Source: Clostridium fallax
GTDB lineage: Bacteria; Bacillota; Clostridia; Clostridiales; Clostridiaceae
Assembly (NCBI RefSeq): GCF_900129365.1
Contig: NZ_FQVM01000003.1
Location: 1-64,000, forward strand
Direction of reading: 5' to 3'
DNA: 64,000 bases
Both the position numbers and the translations under genes were made by a program. Below, one piece after another: positions 1 to 8,871 of this stretch. Under the pieces are notes generated by a model. The model saw nothing but the letters and a program-made list of their open reading frames with translations, had not been told where the DNA came from and searched no databases. Numbering within the stretch: position 1 is the first letter of the stretch; the number at the start of each line of letters is the position of its first letter.

Positions 1-115
1 GATTTCCCATAGCGTAAGCTAGTAAGATCCCTTGAAGAACACAAGGTTGATAGGTCAGAGATGTAAGCATGGTAACATGTTCAGTTGACTGATACTAATA
101 GATCGAGGGCTTGAC
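1..115 (+). rRNA. rrl: 23S ribosomal RNA, 3' end (partial)
   Basis: The first bases match the conserved 3' tail of bacterial 23S rRNA, including the terminal GATCGAGGGCTTGACC block and the upstream helix-100 region (GGTTGATAGGTCAGAG). The 5' part lies outside the window. The following 52-bp spacer holds a TTTTGAAG/CTTCAAAA inverted repeat, which fits an rRNA processing stem. Confidence 0.96.
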
Positions 116-167
116 CAATAAAACTTATGTGCAATTTTGAAGGAACAAAATTTCTTCAAAATAAAAT

Positions 168-285
168 CTGGTAATAATGCGTTTAAAGGTTACACCCGTT
201 CCCATACCGAACACGAAGGTTAAGATTTAAACGGTCGATGGTACTGCTTGGGCGACTGAGTGGGAGAGTAGATGGTTGCCAGGTT
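168..285 (+). rRNA. rrf: 5S ribosomal RNA
   Basis: About 118 nt with the family hallmarks: a 5'/3' closing pair (TCTGGT.. with ..GCCAGGT), the loop B/C segment ACACCCGTTCCCATACCGAACACG, split here as CCCGTTCCCAT and CCGAACACG, and the GGGAGAGTAGATGG 3' arm. It sits in the standard place after 23S. Exact ends are estimated to a few bases. Confidence 0.95.
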
Positions 286-290
286 AGTAT

Positions 291-366
<76 letters not shown>

Positions 367-370
367 GTAT

Positions 371-444
<74 letters not shown>

Positions 445-450
445 AACTTA

Positions 451-486
451 AAAGTCTAGTAACTAAGTTACTAGACTTTATTTTTT
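451..486 (+). terminator. Intrinsic terminator of the rRNA-tRNA operon
   Basis: A perfect 13-bp stem (AAAGTCTAGTAAC / GTTACTAGACTTT) with a 3-nt loop is followed by a T run. It lies directly after tRNA-Cys. The reverse strand also reads as a stem with a short T run, so it may serve the leftward gene ending at 601. Confidence 0.9.
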
Positions 487-512
487 CCCTATATTATAAA
501 ATTAATAAAAAA

Positions 513-596
513 GTATCCACAGATTTATATGGGAATAATAGAAAAATATAATAAATTGTGGATAAGTAATTGAAATTAGTATATATTTGTGGAAAA
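513..596. other. Cluster of three DnaA-box-like 9-mers
   Basis: GTATCCACA at 513-521 (+), TTATCCACA on the minus strand at 557-565 (exact consensus), and TTTTCCACA on the minus strand at 588-596 lie within 84 bp of AT-rich DNA. This is between the rRNA operon terminator and the 3' end of the leftward ldcA-like gene. The match to TTATNCACA is what is seen. Binding by DnaA is inference. Confidence 0.45.
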
Positions 597-600
597 CTTT

Positions 601-1518
601 TTATTTAACTACAGAAGATTTTATAGATAGTTTCTTTTGAAGAGAGTCAATTTCTACTAAAGATCCAATTGGTAAAGTAATATTAGGATATTCATGACCA
701 GAAGGAAAGTTTGTTATTATAGGCTTTTTTAATGGAATTAATAATTTTTTTATTAATTCATTAAAAGAAAAGTTGTTCTTTCGTTTATCATTAATATTAG
801 GAGTAAAATATCCAAGAATTATTCCTTTACAGTCTAAAAGTTTTTTTGAATAAATTAATTGATTTAACATTCTATCTATAGAATAAATATTTTCACTTAC
901 ATCTTCTATTAATAATATTTTATTTTTAGTATCAATTTCATAAGGTGTTTTTAGTGAATTACATATTAAAGATAAGTTTCCACCTACAAGGATACCTGAA
1001 GTAGTTGGTTTTCTAAAGTTATAATAATTACAATTCTTATAAAGAGGTATATTATATGGATGAGTACCCTTTACAAGAGCTTTAAATAAGCTTTCTTTTG
1101 TTATTGGATCACTAAGTTTAGAATTTATCATAGGTCCATGAAAGGTTATTAAATTACACTTTTTATATAGATAATTTAAAATTAATGTTATATCACTAAA
1201 TCCACAAAAGATTTTAGGATTTTTTTTTATTATAGATAAATCTAAATATTTTAACATTCTTATAGATCCATATCCACCTCTATAGCATATAATTGCTTTT
1301 ATTTTAGGATTAGCAAACATTTCATTTAAATCATCAGCTCTTTCTTTATCTTTACCAGCTAAATAGCCATATTTATCATATAAATGTCTTCCCTTTTTTA
1401 TTTTGAAGCCAAGAGATTTAAAAATTTCAATTTTTTCATTAATAACGTTATCATCATCACAGCTAGCAGGAGCAACTATACCTATTGTGTCTCCAAAACA
1501 TAATTTTTTTCCTAACAT
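601..1518 (-). CDS. LD-carboxypeptidase, peptidase family S66
   Basis: This 305-aa protein belongs to the S66 family (LdcA/MccF type), serine peptidases that trim the terminal D-Ala from murein tetrapeptides during peptidoglycan recycling, or in MccF cleave microcin C. Visible signatures: nucleophile Ser108 in GFSD, Glu205 in LLIEDVSE and His275 in SGHEYPN, which together form the family's Ser-Glu-His triad, plus the HGPM and GGNLSL blocks. Length is typical. There is no signal peptide, so it should be cytoplasmic. It is a monocistronic leftward gene next to the rRNA operon. LdcA and MccF substrates cannot be told apart from sequence alone. Confidence 0.88.
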   Translation of the reverse strand: MLGKKLCFGDTIGIVAPASCDDDNVINEKIEIFKSLGFKIKKGRHLYDKYGYLAGKDKERADDLNEMFANPKIKAIICYRGGYGSIRMLKYLDLSIIKKNPKIFCGFSDITLILNYLYKKCNLITFHGPMINSKLSDPITKESLFKALVKGTHPYNIPLYKNCNYYNFRKPTTSGILVGGNLSLICNSLKTPYEIDTKNKILLIEDVSENIYSIDRMLNQLIYSKKLLDCKGIILGYFTPNINDKRKNNFSFNELIKKLLIPLKKPIITNFPSGHEYPNITLPIGSLVEIDSLQKKLSIKSSVVK

Positions 1519-1610
1519 TTTTATTTACCTCGGTAAAAATTTATATAATATTATATAAATTTTTAAAACATTTGTTAAATGAATTACTAAAATACTTATT
1601 AAAAAATAAA

Positions 1611-1694
1611 AATACTGAATCAAAACATAAAATTTTAATATATAAAATAAAAATATTTATATATTAAAATAAAATATTGTTTTAATTCAGTATT
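1611..1694. repeat. 84-bp AT-rich imperfect palindrome
   Basis: Outer arms AATACTGAATCAAAACA (1611-1627) and TGTTTTAATTCAGTATT (1678-1694) pair over 17 positions with one mismatch. Inner arms ATTTTAATATATAAA (1632-1646) and TTTATATATTAAAAT (1656-1670) pair perfectly. It lies in the 351-bp gap 1519-1869 between two leftward genes. On the minus strand it is followed by a T-rich stretch, so it could terminate corA, but it is far longer than the other terminators here. No other feature was found in the gap. Confidence 0.7.
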
Positions 1695-1869
1695 TTAAAT
1701 ATATGTTTACTAACTAATAAATATTTAAGTTTTTATAAAAAACTATAAGGTTAAAGAGCTAAATTAATATTAATGAGATATTAATTTTATCTTTTAAGAT
1801 TGAATTCAATTAGACTATTATATTAAAAACAAAAGTAATTTAATTTTTTAATGTTAAAAGACGATATAA

Positions 1870-2814
1870 TTAAGAAAACATATCTTTTTTATATAATATA
1901 AATGCTACACCGCCACAAATAACTAAAGTGATAAATAATATAAAATAAAATGCAGATGGTTCATCTTGAAATGGCAAAGGAACGTTCATTCCATAAATTC
2001 CACCTATTATTGTAGGGATAGCAAGTAATATAGTAACAGAAGCTAAAACTTTCATTACTATATTTAAGTTATTTGAAATTACTGATGCAAAGAAATCCAT
2101 TGTACTTGCAAGTATATTACTGTATATTTCAGTCATCTCTATTGCTTGTTTATTTTCTATTATTACATCTTCTAAAACATCTTTATCTTCAGGATATTTT
2201 TGAATAATATTAAGTTTTAGCATTTTTTCTAATGTTATTTCATTAGATTTTAAGGATGTAGAAAAATAAACTAAGGATTTTTCTAATGAATGTAATTGAA
2301 TTAATTCTCTATTTTTCATAGATTTATGAAGTCTTTTTTCTATCATTACGCTTTTTTTATCAATTTGTCTTAAATAAAGTAAATAATATGTAGAGATTCT
2401 ATTTAAAATTTGTAATATAAATCTTGACTTTTTAAAAGAAAAGAAAGATTTAATTTTACCTTTGGAAAAATCTGTTAATATTTTGCTGTTCTTCAAACAA
2501 ATTGTTATAATTTCTTTATTAGTATGAATAATACCTAATGGATAGGTATCATAAGTTAAGGAATTATCCTCCATTTCTGTAAAAGGAATATCAACTATAA
2601 CTAATAAATTATCATCTTCAAAATCTATACGAGATGCTTCTTCATCATCTAGAGGAGCCTTTAATAAATCTAATGAAACTCCTGTTTTTTTAGAAATTAT
2701 AAGCAGTTCTTCAGGAGATGGAGCCACCATGTTTATCCAACAACCTGGTTCTATATTATCTAATGCCTTAAGTGTAGGATTAGACTCACTAATAGATTTA
2801 TAAATTTGAATCAT
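1870..2814 (-). CDS. corA: CorA-family magnesium/cobalt transporter
   Basis: A 314-aa protein with the CorA layout: a soluble N-terminal domain, a long helix around residues 150-250, and two C-terminal membrane segments (about 255-275 and 289-308). The diagnostic GMN motif is at 275-277 in YGMNVP, just after the first segment. CorA proteins form pentameric Mg2+ channels in the inner membrane. The start is supported by a GGAGGTGA ribosome-binding site about 8 nt upstream on the minus strand. It appears monocistronic. Ion preference (Mg2+, Co2+ or Zn2+) cannot be read from the sequence. Confidence 0.92.
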   Translation of the reverse strand: MIQIYKSISESNPTLKALDNIEPGCWINMVAPSPEELLIISKKTGVSLDLLKAPLDDEEASRIDFEDDNLLVIVDIPFTEMEDNSLTYDTYPLGIIHTNKEIITICLKNSKILTDFSKGKIKSFFSFKKSRFILQILNRISTYYLLYLRQIDKKSVMIEKRLHKSMKNRELIQLHSLEKSLVYFSTSLKSNEITLEKMLKLNIIQKYPEDKDVLEDVIIENKQAIEMTEIYSNILASTMDFFASVISNNLNIVMKVLASVTILLAIPTIIGGIYGMNVPLPFQDEPSAFYFILFITLVICGGVAFILYKKDMFS

Positions 2815-3118
2815 GCTAATGTCACCTCCAAGCTATACATATAATTATACTAACTAATAGTTGTTTGGTAAACTAAATTAAATTTATACTATTAATTAGA
2901 ATTATTTGAAAGTTAAAAGAAATTTTTATCAACTTGTATTTAAGAGTAAATAGTAGCTTGTATTTAATTTAATGAGATTTTAAACGGTGTTATGATGTAA
3001 TTAATGTTAAATCCAATTAAACAACGAATTTTCATATAATTGAGTGTAGATTAATTATAAAAAGGAATGTATAATCTCATTATCTTAAAATATAAGTTTA
3101 TGGAGGAGTTTAAATACT

Positions 3119-3616
3119 ATGCATAGGGAATTAATAAAAAGAAGAAAATCAACTACAATTATAAGTTCCGTTGTTGTTTTATGTGCTATGATTTTTTTAG
3201 CTAATATTATAGGACGTATAAAAATAAATAACAGTAAGCTTGATATATATACAGATCCTTTGCTGGCAATAATAACAACTGCTTTTTTAGTATTTGAATT
3301 ATTCCAATGTAAAGTAAAATATAAATATTCAATAATAGCAGATAAATTAATGATTCATAAAATTATTTCAGATGAAGAGAAAATATTAGAAAAAATAAGA
3401 TTATCTGATATAGTTTATATAGGAAATAATAGTGACGAATATAAAAAATATAATGCTTCTGTTAAGAAGAAATATATATGTAATACAGCTACTGGTAAAA
3501 ATTGCTGTTGTGTTTATAAACTAGGAGATAATTATAGAAAAGTTTATTTTCAGCCAAGTAGTGAATTAATAAATAAGATAATTAGAATTAAAGATAGATA
3601 TAAAAGAGTAATATAA
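3119..3616 (+). CDS. Small membrane protein of unknown function (two TM segments)
   Basis: A 165-aa protein not recognised at family level. Residues about 14-34 (TTIISSVVVLCAMIFLANII) and 46-64 are strongly hydrophobic and would make a two-helix hairpin anchor. The rest is a basic soluble domain with an alternating pattern suggestive of beta strands, reminiscent of bacterial PH-like domains tethered after a TM hairpin, which is only a guess. It holds several Cys, including a Cys-Cys-Cys triplet near residue 124. A GGAGG site lies about 10 nt before the ATG. It stands alone between divergent corA (304-bp gap with no other feature seen) and a bidirectional terminator. Confidence 0.75.
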   Translation: MHRELIKRRKSTTIISSVVVLCAMIFLANIIGRIKINNSKLDIYTDPLLAIITTAFLVFELFQCKVKYKYSIIADKLMIHKIISDEEKILEKIRLSDIVYIGNNSDEYKKYNASVKKKYICNTATGKNCCCVYKLGDNYRKVYFQPSSELINKIIRIKDRYKRVI

Positions 3617-3627
3617 ATTAAAATAGG

Positions 3628-3675
3628 AAGTACCTTAAAATAATTATAAAAATTATTTTAAGGTACTTATTTTTA
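3628..3675. terminator. Bidirectional intrinsic terminator
   Basis: An 18-bp near-perfect stem, AAGTACCTTAAAATAATT pairing with AATTATTTTAAGGTACTT, has a 5-nt loop and is followed by TATTTTTAT. It sits between the rightward gene ending at 3616 and the leftward gene ending at 3802, so it can serve both. Confidence 0.85.
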
Positions 3676-3801
3676 TGAAATGATATATTATATTTACGTT
3701 TAAACAATTTTAGATAAAATCTTTTAGTATTTTAATATATCATAACTTTTTACATACTTATAATTTTAATAAAAAACCTAATTTAAAATTATATATAAAT
3801 A

Positions 3802-4974
3802 TTAATATATATGATTTTTATTTTCAGAGAAAAATTCACTTTTTACTTCTGCTAATAAATTTTCGTTTTCTATCAAATCTAAACCTGTAAAAGCTAAAGA
3901 TAATGCTGCTTTTAATCCTTGCTCTTGAGCATATTCAGATAATGTATGTTTTGCAAAATCCTTAGTTCCATATTTAATAGTTGAATTAGGTTCAACTATT
4001 GATATATATGGATGTATTGAAGGTGCTATATGGCTTACAGAACCTAGACTTAAGCCAGCTATTATATTTCTAGGATCACATATGTCTATAATACCATTTT
4101 CCTTTAGATTATGACTAAATAATCTATTAAGAGTTATATTAGTTAATAACTCTTCGCTTGGAGGTTCATATAATGATACTGAATTTTGTATTCCCATTAA
4201 TTCAGTTATATAATTAGCACAATTTCTTAACTTTTCTTCTATTATTTTAGCTGTATCCATTTCATTTGAACGAATATAAAATTTAGCTTCAGATTCTAAT
4301 GGTACTAACGAAGGAGTGTTTCCTCCTTTAGATAATATAGAATCTATATTAACATCTTTAGGAAGTCCCTTAGAAAGTGAGTTTATAAGAGAAAAATAAC
4401 AAAGTATAGCATCTAAAGAGCTATAATTATTTTCATTTAAAAACTTTAAACCATTATTTCCTAGGAAAGAAACCTTTAGTGGAATTATAGCTGAAGATGT
4501 TCCACTTTCACATGTAACTATATCAGGATGAGCTTCCATAACTATATCTATATCATCAAAAACTTTTTGGTGAGCCATAGTTGATTTTGTGCCACCTAAA
4601 TATTCTCCAGGACATCCTATTAGAATAACAGTACCTTGAAAATTATCAATAATTTTACCAAGAGCAATTGAAGCTGTAACAGAAATTGTTGTTAATAAAT
4701 TATGGCCTGTTATATGACCTTCATTTTTTATAGCATCGTATTCGCATAGATAACAAATCTTAGGGTGACCAGAACCTTTTTTAGCTATAAAGGAGTTATC
4801 TATCCCTAAGAAATTTTTTTCTACATCAAATCCTCTTTGGGATAAAAAGTTAGATATATATTCACAGGATTTATGTTCTTTATAGCTATCCTCTGGATTT
4901 TCATATAAATAATTACAAAGTTTATATAAATCATCTTTCTCTGTTGATAAATAAGAGATAATTTTTTGTTTCAT
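3802..4974 (-). CDS. M20-family amidohydrolase / metallopeptidase (AbgB-like)
   Basis: A 390-aa di-zinc hydrolase of the M20D type, which cleaves N-acyl amino acids or p-aminobenzoyl-glutamate-like amides. Seen: CEYDAI (77-82) followed by GHITGHN (86-92, matching GHACGHN), GCPGEYLGG with Glu124 where relatives have a PAEE.GGG motif, and EAHP with His149. The second Glu of the usual EE pair appears as Tyr125, a minor departure. The dimerisation-domain region follows at about 165-290. The minus-strand ATG at 4974 has a GGAGGC site 7 nt upstream. It has no operon partner, and its substrate is unknown. Confidence 0.82.
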   Translation of the reverse strand: MKQKIISYLSTEKDDLYKLCNYLYENPEDSYKEHKSCEYISNFLSQRGFDVEKNFLGIDNSFIAKKGSGHPKICYLCEYDAIKNEGHITGHNLLTTISVTASIALGKIIDNFQGTVILIGCPGEYLGGTKSTMAHQKVFDDIDIVMEAHPDIVTCESGTSSAIIPLKVSFLGNNGLKFLNENNYSSLDAILCYFSLINSLSKGLPKDVNIDSILSKGGNTPSLVPLESEAKFYIRSNEMDTAKIIEEKLRNCANYITELMGIQNSVSLYEPPSEELLTNITLNRLFSHNLKENGIIDICDPRNIIAGLSLGSVSHIAPSIHPYISIVEPNSTIKYGTKDFAKHTLSEYAQEQGLKAALSLAFTGLDLIENENLLAEVKSEFFSENKNHIY

Positions 4975-5129
4975 GATAATGCCTCCTGATAAATATTCAA
5001 AATTAGTTTATCCTAATATGAATTAAAATATTTATATTAAAATAAATAAGATATAAATAAAAATGAATATAATAGAATTACTCTGTCAATAATTCAAATA
5101 AGATATTAATTGTATTTAGGAGAGGATTT

Positions 5130-5318
5130 ATGATGGAAAATATATGTGTTGTATGTAGAAAAAAAGAATCAAATGGTATAATAATTAAAGGGAATCAGAT
5201 ATGTAATCACTGTGAGAAAAAAATTATACACTGTGATGCAAATACAGATTTTTACAATTATTATAAAAAAATAATTCAAAATAATATTGTACCTAAAATA
5301 CAGAAATCTTTTTTATAA
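5130..5318 (+). CDS. csfB: Inhibitor of sigma-G Gin (CsfB family)
   Basis: A 62-aa zinc-finger protein with two CxxC pairs (Cys6/Cys9 and Cys25/Cys28) and a helical C-terminal part, the pattern of Gin/CsfB. In Bacillus it binds and restrains the forespore sigma-G factor until engulfment. The context is decisive: csfB is the first gene of the same block (yaaO, tmk, yaaQ, holB, yaaT) in Bacillus. An AGGAGAGG site precedes two adjacent ATGs (5130, 5133), and either could be used. Its presence implies an endospore-former. No clear sporulation-type promoter could be assigned by eye. Confidence 0.85.
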   Translation: MMENICVVCRKKESNGIIIKGNQICNHCEKKIIHCDANTDFYNYYKKIIQNNIVPKIQKSFL

Positions 5319-5344
5319 AAATCAAATATTAAGGAGAGGATACA

Positions 5345-6787
5345 TTGGAAAAAATACCTTTAGTAAAAGGATTAAAGAAATACATTGAAGAATATAATTC
5401 TCCTTTTTCTATGCCGGGGCATAAGCAAGGTAGGGGATTCAATATACCTAGTTTAGGTGTTGATTTAGAAGAGATAATTTTAAAAGCAGATTTAACAGAA
5501 GTAGATGGCTTAGATAATCTTCATAAACCAGAGGGAATAATAAAAGAATCTCTTGAAGAGCTTAGGAACTTATATAAAAGTGAAAAATCATATTTTTTAG
5601 TTAATGGAAGTACATCAGGAAATCTCATTATGATTTTTTCTTCTTTAAATGAAGGGGATAAAGTTTTGGTTGAAAGAAATTGTCATAGATCAATTTTTAA
5701 TGGAATAATAATGAGAAAACTAAGACCTATATATTTAAAAAATAAAATGAGCAGTAAAATGAATGTTCCAATATCCTTTGATATAAAACAGCTAGAAGAT
5801 ATAATAAATAAAGAAAATATAAAAGCAATAATTTTAACATATCCTAATTATTATGGAATTGGCTGCGATTTAAAAAGGGTTATAAATCTTTGTAGAGAAA
5901 GAAACATAAAGATATTAATAGATAGTGCACATGGTGCACATTTTGGTATAAATAAAAACTTACCTAAAAATGCTGTGGAGTTAGGTGCTGATATGGTTGT
6001 TATGAGTGCTCATAAAACATTACCTAGTCTTACTCAAACAGCTTTTTTGCATATAAATAATAAAGAGTTAATAGAAAAAGCTGATTTTTTCGTAGGCGTA
6101 TTTAGTAGTACTAGCCCTTCGTATATGTTTATGGCTTCTATGGATTATGGACGAGCTTTTCTTCAATATGAAGGAAAAAGTGCTTATGATAAATTAATTC
6201 AAAGAATAGATAAATTAAAAGATGATATTAGTGATAAAGATTATATAAAAATAATAGATGAAGATTTTTTAAATGAGGATATTAAAGAGAATAATTTATC
6301 TTTAGATAAATCTAGAATAGTATTTAATTTAAAGAAAGGATTCAGTGGTCATAAATTTTTAGATTACTTAAGAGAAAATAGGATACAGGCAGAGATGAGT
6401 GATGATTGTAATGTAGTTTTAATACCAACTGTTTTTAATACTGAAGAAGATTTTAAAAGATTAACAGGAGCTATAAAAAATTGTGATTTAAATTATATAA
6501 AAAGTGATTCTAAGGAACTAGAATATCTTTTATATGATATTCCTAAAACTATAATAGAACCTTATAAAGTAATGGATAGCGAGAAAAAAGATGTTTTAAT
6601 AGAAGAAGCTTGTGGATTTATATGTGCAGATAATATAGTTCCCTATCCTCCAGGTGTACCATTCATTATGATGGGAGAGCAAATTGAGAAAAGGCATATT
6701 GAGGTTATAAATAATTTAATAAAAATGGGTGTTACAATATTAGGAATAAATAATAATTATATTAAAATTGTTGAAGAACAAGTATAA
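5345..6787 (+). CDS. Orn/Lys/Arg decarboxylase family protein (YaaO-like)
   Basis: A 480-aa fold-type I PLP enzyme. The N-terminal SMPGHKQGRGF motif is a family hallmark, DSAHGAHFG (193-201) contacts the cofactor, and SAHKTLPS carries the Schiff-base Lys224. The C-terminal domain starts near residue 380. Relatives decarboxylate lysine, arginine or ornithine in polyamine routes, and the substrate here is not set by sequence. The start is TTG at 5345, 7 nt after AAGGAGAGG; no better ATG exists. It follows csfB by 26 nt, as in Bacillus. Confidence 0.88.
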   Translation: MEKIPLVKGLKKYIEEYNSPFSMPGHKQGRGFNIPSLGVDLEEIILKADLTEVDGLDNLHKPEGIIKESLEELRNLYKSEKSYFLVNGSTSGNLIMIFSSLNEGDKVLVERNCHRSIFNGIIMRKLRPIYLKNKMSSKMNVPISFDIKQLEDIINKENIKAIILTYPNYYGIGCDLKRVINLCRERNIKILIDSAHGAHFGINKNLPKNAVELGADMVVMSAHKTLPSLTQTAFLHINNKELIEKADFFVGVFSSTSPSYMFMASMDYGRAFLQYEGKSAYDKLIQRIDKLKDDISDKDYIKIIDEDFLNEDIKENNLSLDKSRIVFNLKKGFSGHKFLDYLRENRIQAEMSDDCNVVLIPTVFNTEEDFKRLTGAIKNCDLNYIKSDSKELEYLLYDIPKTIIEPYKVMDSEKKDVLIEEACGFICADNIVPYPPGVPFIMMGEQIEKRHIEVINNLIKMGVTILGINNNYIKIVEEQV

Positions 6788-6864
6788 TAAATAAAGTATA
6801 AACAAAACTATTAATATAGTTTTATATTAAATTATTTATATTATATAAAGTGAGTGTGTAAGAA

Positions 6865-7512
6865 ATGAAAAAAGGATTATTTATAGTTTTTGAAGGTCCA
6901 GATGGATCAGGAAAAACAACTTTAATGAATTTAGTAGGAGATTATTTAAAAAATAGAGGAATAACTTGTATATTAACAAGAGAACCAGGTGGTATTAATA
7001 TATCAGAGCAAATAAGAGAAGTTATTTTAAATAAAAATAATACTAAAATGGATGGAAGAACTGAAGCGTTACTTTATGCAGCTTCAAGAAGACAGCATTT
7101 AGTAGAGAAAGTAATTCCTGCTCTTAACGATGGAAAGATAGTATTATGTGATAGATTTGTGTTATCATCCCTAGCATATCAAGGTTATGCTAGAGGTTTA
7201 GGCATAGATGAAGTTATGAATATAAATATGTTTGCAATTGAAGAGTATATGCCAGATATAAATATATTATTTGATATAGAACCAGAAATTGGACTTAAGA
7301 GAATAGAAAAAAATAAAGAAAGAGAAGTAAATAGATTAGATCTTGAAGCTATAGAATTCCATAAAAAGGTAAGGGAGGGATATTTAATTTTAGAAGAGAA
7401 ATTTAAAGATAAGGTAGTTAAGATAGATGCATCTAGAAATATTGACTCTGTAAAAGAAGATGTTTTATTAATAATTGATAGAATTATTGATAAAAATAAA
7501 CATATATTGTAA
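6865..7512 (+). CDS. tmk: Thymidylate kinase
   Basis: A 215-aa kinase that makes dTDP from dTMP. The P-loop GPDGSGKTT is at 11-19, TREPGG (about 38-43) is the dTMP-binding DRX-type region, CDRFVLSSLAYQG (about 95-107) is the second family signature, and a basic lid follows at about 145-160. Length is standard. The Shine-Dalgarno (AAGTGAG) is weak. ThyX, encoded at 31655, supplies the dTMP. It heads the tmk-darA-holB-ricT segment. Confidence 0.95.
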   Translation: MKKGLFIVFEGPDGSGKTTLMNLVGDYLKNRGITCILTREPGGINISEQIREVILNKNNTKMDGRTEALLYAASRRQHLVEKVIPALNDGKIVLCDRFVLSSLAYQGYARGLGIDEVMNINMFAIEEYMPDINILFDIEPEIGLKRIEKNKEREVNRLDLEAIEFHKKVREGYLILEEKFKDKVVKIDASRNIDSVKEDVLLIIDRIIDKNKHIL

Positions 7513-7589
7513 TGATATATTCAAAGTGATATAGTTGTGATAAAATAAAAAATAATAAAGGTACTTTATTTATGAAGGGGTGTGTTTTT

Positions 7590-7919
7590 ATGAAGTTAAT
7601 CATTGCTATTGTACAAGACGACGATGCATTAGACTTAGTAGAAACTATTACAGATGAGGGGTTCAGGGTAACAAAATTAGCAACAACTGGAGGATTTTTA
7701 AAATCTGGCAATACAACATTATTAATTGGTGTAGAAGAACATAAGGTAGATAAAATAATAAATATAATTGATGATGTTTGTAAAACTAGAAAACAGATAG
7801 TTACATCTCCATCACCTATGTCAGGAACAACTGGAGTATATATTCCTTATCCTGTTGAAGTTGAAGTTGGTGGAGCTACAGTTTTTGTTGTTGACGTAGA
7901 TAATTTTATAAAAATCTAA
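7590..7919 (+). CDS. darA: Cyclic-di-AMP receptor DarA (PstA, YaaQ)
   Basis: A 109-aa PII-like protein (DUF970) that binds cyclic di-AMP as a trimer. The opening MKLIIAIVQDDDA and the middle TKLATTGGFLKSGNTTLLIG are the family's signature blocks. The start is set at 7590 because AAGGGGTGT lies just upstream, and an in-frame ATG at 7572 would precede that site. A small AATAAAG/CTTTATT hairpin lies at 7552-7568. The synthase DisA is encoded in the same window at 23896, so production and sensing of the nucleotide are both present. Confidence 0.94.
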   Translation: MKLIIAIVQDDDALDLVETITDEGFRVTKLATTGGFLKSGNTTLLIGVEEHKVDKIINIIDDVCKTRKQIVTSPSPMSGTTGVYIPYPVEVEVGGATVFVVDVDNFIKI

Positions 7920-7940
7920 TAAATATTGGGGGAGAGTGTA

Positions 7941-8870
7941 TTGGATTTTATTGGCCATGAAGCTATAAGAAAAAGAGTTTACAATGAAATAAAGAATAAT
8001 GCACTCTCTCATGCTCATTTAATTATTGGAGAGGACGGAATTGGCAAAAGTTTATTAGCAAAAGAAATAGCTCTTCAAATAATGGGTAAAAATGAGGATA
8101 GAGAGTATATAGATATTGTACACTATAAACCAAGTAAATTATCTTTTGGAGTAGATGATGTTAGAAGTATAATATCTGAAATTAATAAAAAACCTTATGA
8201 AGGAAATAAGAAGGTTATTATAATTCATGAAGGAAATAAATTAACAATTCAAGCGCAGAACGCATTGTTAAAAACTATAGAAGAACCACCTAAGGGAGTA
8301 TTTATAATAATACTTTGTGAAAGTGGAGAATTAATTTTAGATACAGTAAAATCAAGATGTCAAATACATAAATTATCACCACTTTCTAAAATTGAAATGG
8401 AAAGCTTCATAAATAAAAATTATAATAATTTAGATGATAAGTTGAAAAATACATTGATAGCATTTAGTGCAGGAATTCCTGGAAGGGCAGATAAATTTTT
8501 AAAGGATCAAGATTTTAAAAATATTAGAGACTTAGCATTAAATATATTAAAAGATATAAATATAAGAGATGAGAAGTTAGTTATTAAATATGGAGAAATG
8601 CTTTCAAAGTATAGTGATAAAATAGATGATTTTTTAGCAATATTAGTTTCTTTTATAAGAGACATAATAATATATAAAGAAGTTGAGAATTTATCTATAA
8701 TAATAAATGGAGATAAAATAGATAATATTATAGAATTATCTAATATTATGTCCTATAAAAAATTAAAGTGGATTATTGAGGTTATAGATAACACAAGGCG
8801 AAATTTGAAAAACAATACTAATGTTGCTATAACTTTTGATGTTATGCTTATGAATCTATTGGAGGTTTAA
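7941..8870 (+). CDS. holB: DNA polymerase III subunit delta'
   Basis: A 309-aa clamp-loader subunit. The start is taken as TTG at 7941, 4 nt after GGGGAGAG; a TTG at 7926 would sit before that site. Near residues 28-37 it has HLIIGEDGIGKS, a P-loop-like segment, and then a DVR..I, the sensor-1-type NALLKTIEEPP block and KSRCQ. The conserved delta' Zn-finger cysteine set is not seen, which is common in short Firmicute delta' proteins. It is followed after 1 nt by ricT. Confidence 0.9.
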   Translation: MDFIGHEAIRKRVYNEIKNNALSHAHLIIGEDGIGKSLLAKEIALQIMGKNEDREYIDIVHYKPSKLSFGVDDVRSIISEINKKPYEGNKKVIIIHEGNKLTIQAQNALLKTIEEPPKGVFIIILCESGELILDTVKSRCQIHKLSPLSKIEMESFINKNYNNLDDKLKNTLIAFSAGIPGRADKFLKDQDFKNIRDLALNILKDINIRDEKLVIKYGEMLSKYSDKIDDFLAILVSFIRDIIIYKEVENLSIIINGDKIDNIIELSNIMSYKKLKWIIEVIDNTRRNLKNNTNVAITFDVMLMNLLEV

Positions 8871-8871
8871 T

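Noticed and set aside
1485..1667. 60-codon frame on the plus strand across the ldcA start and the palindrome
   Set aside because: It overlaps the start of a well-supported leftward gene, has no ribosome-binding site and consists of low-complexity Ile/Lys/Leu from AT-rich DNA.
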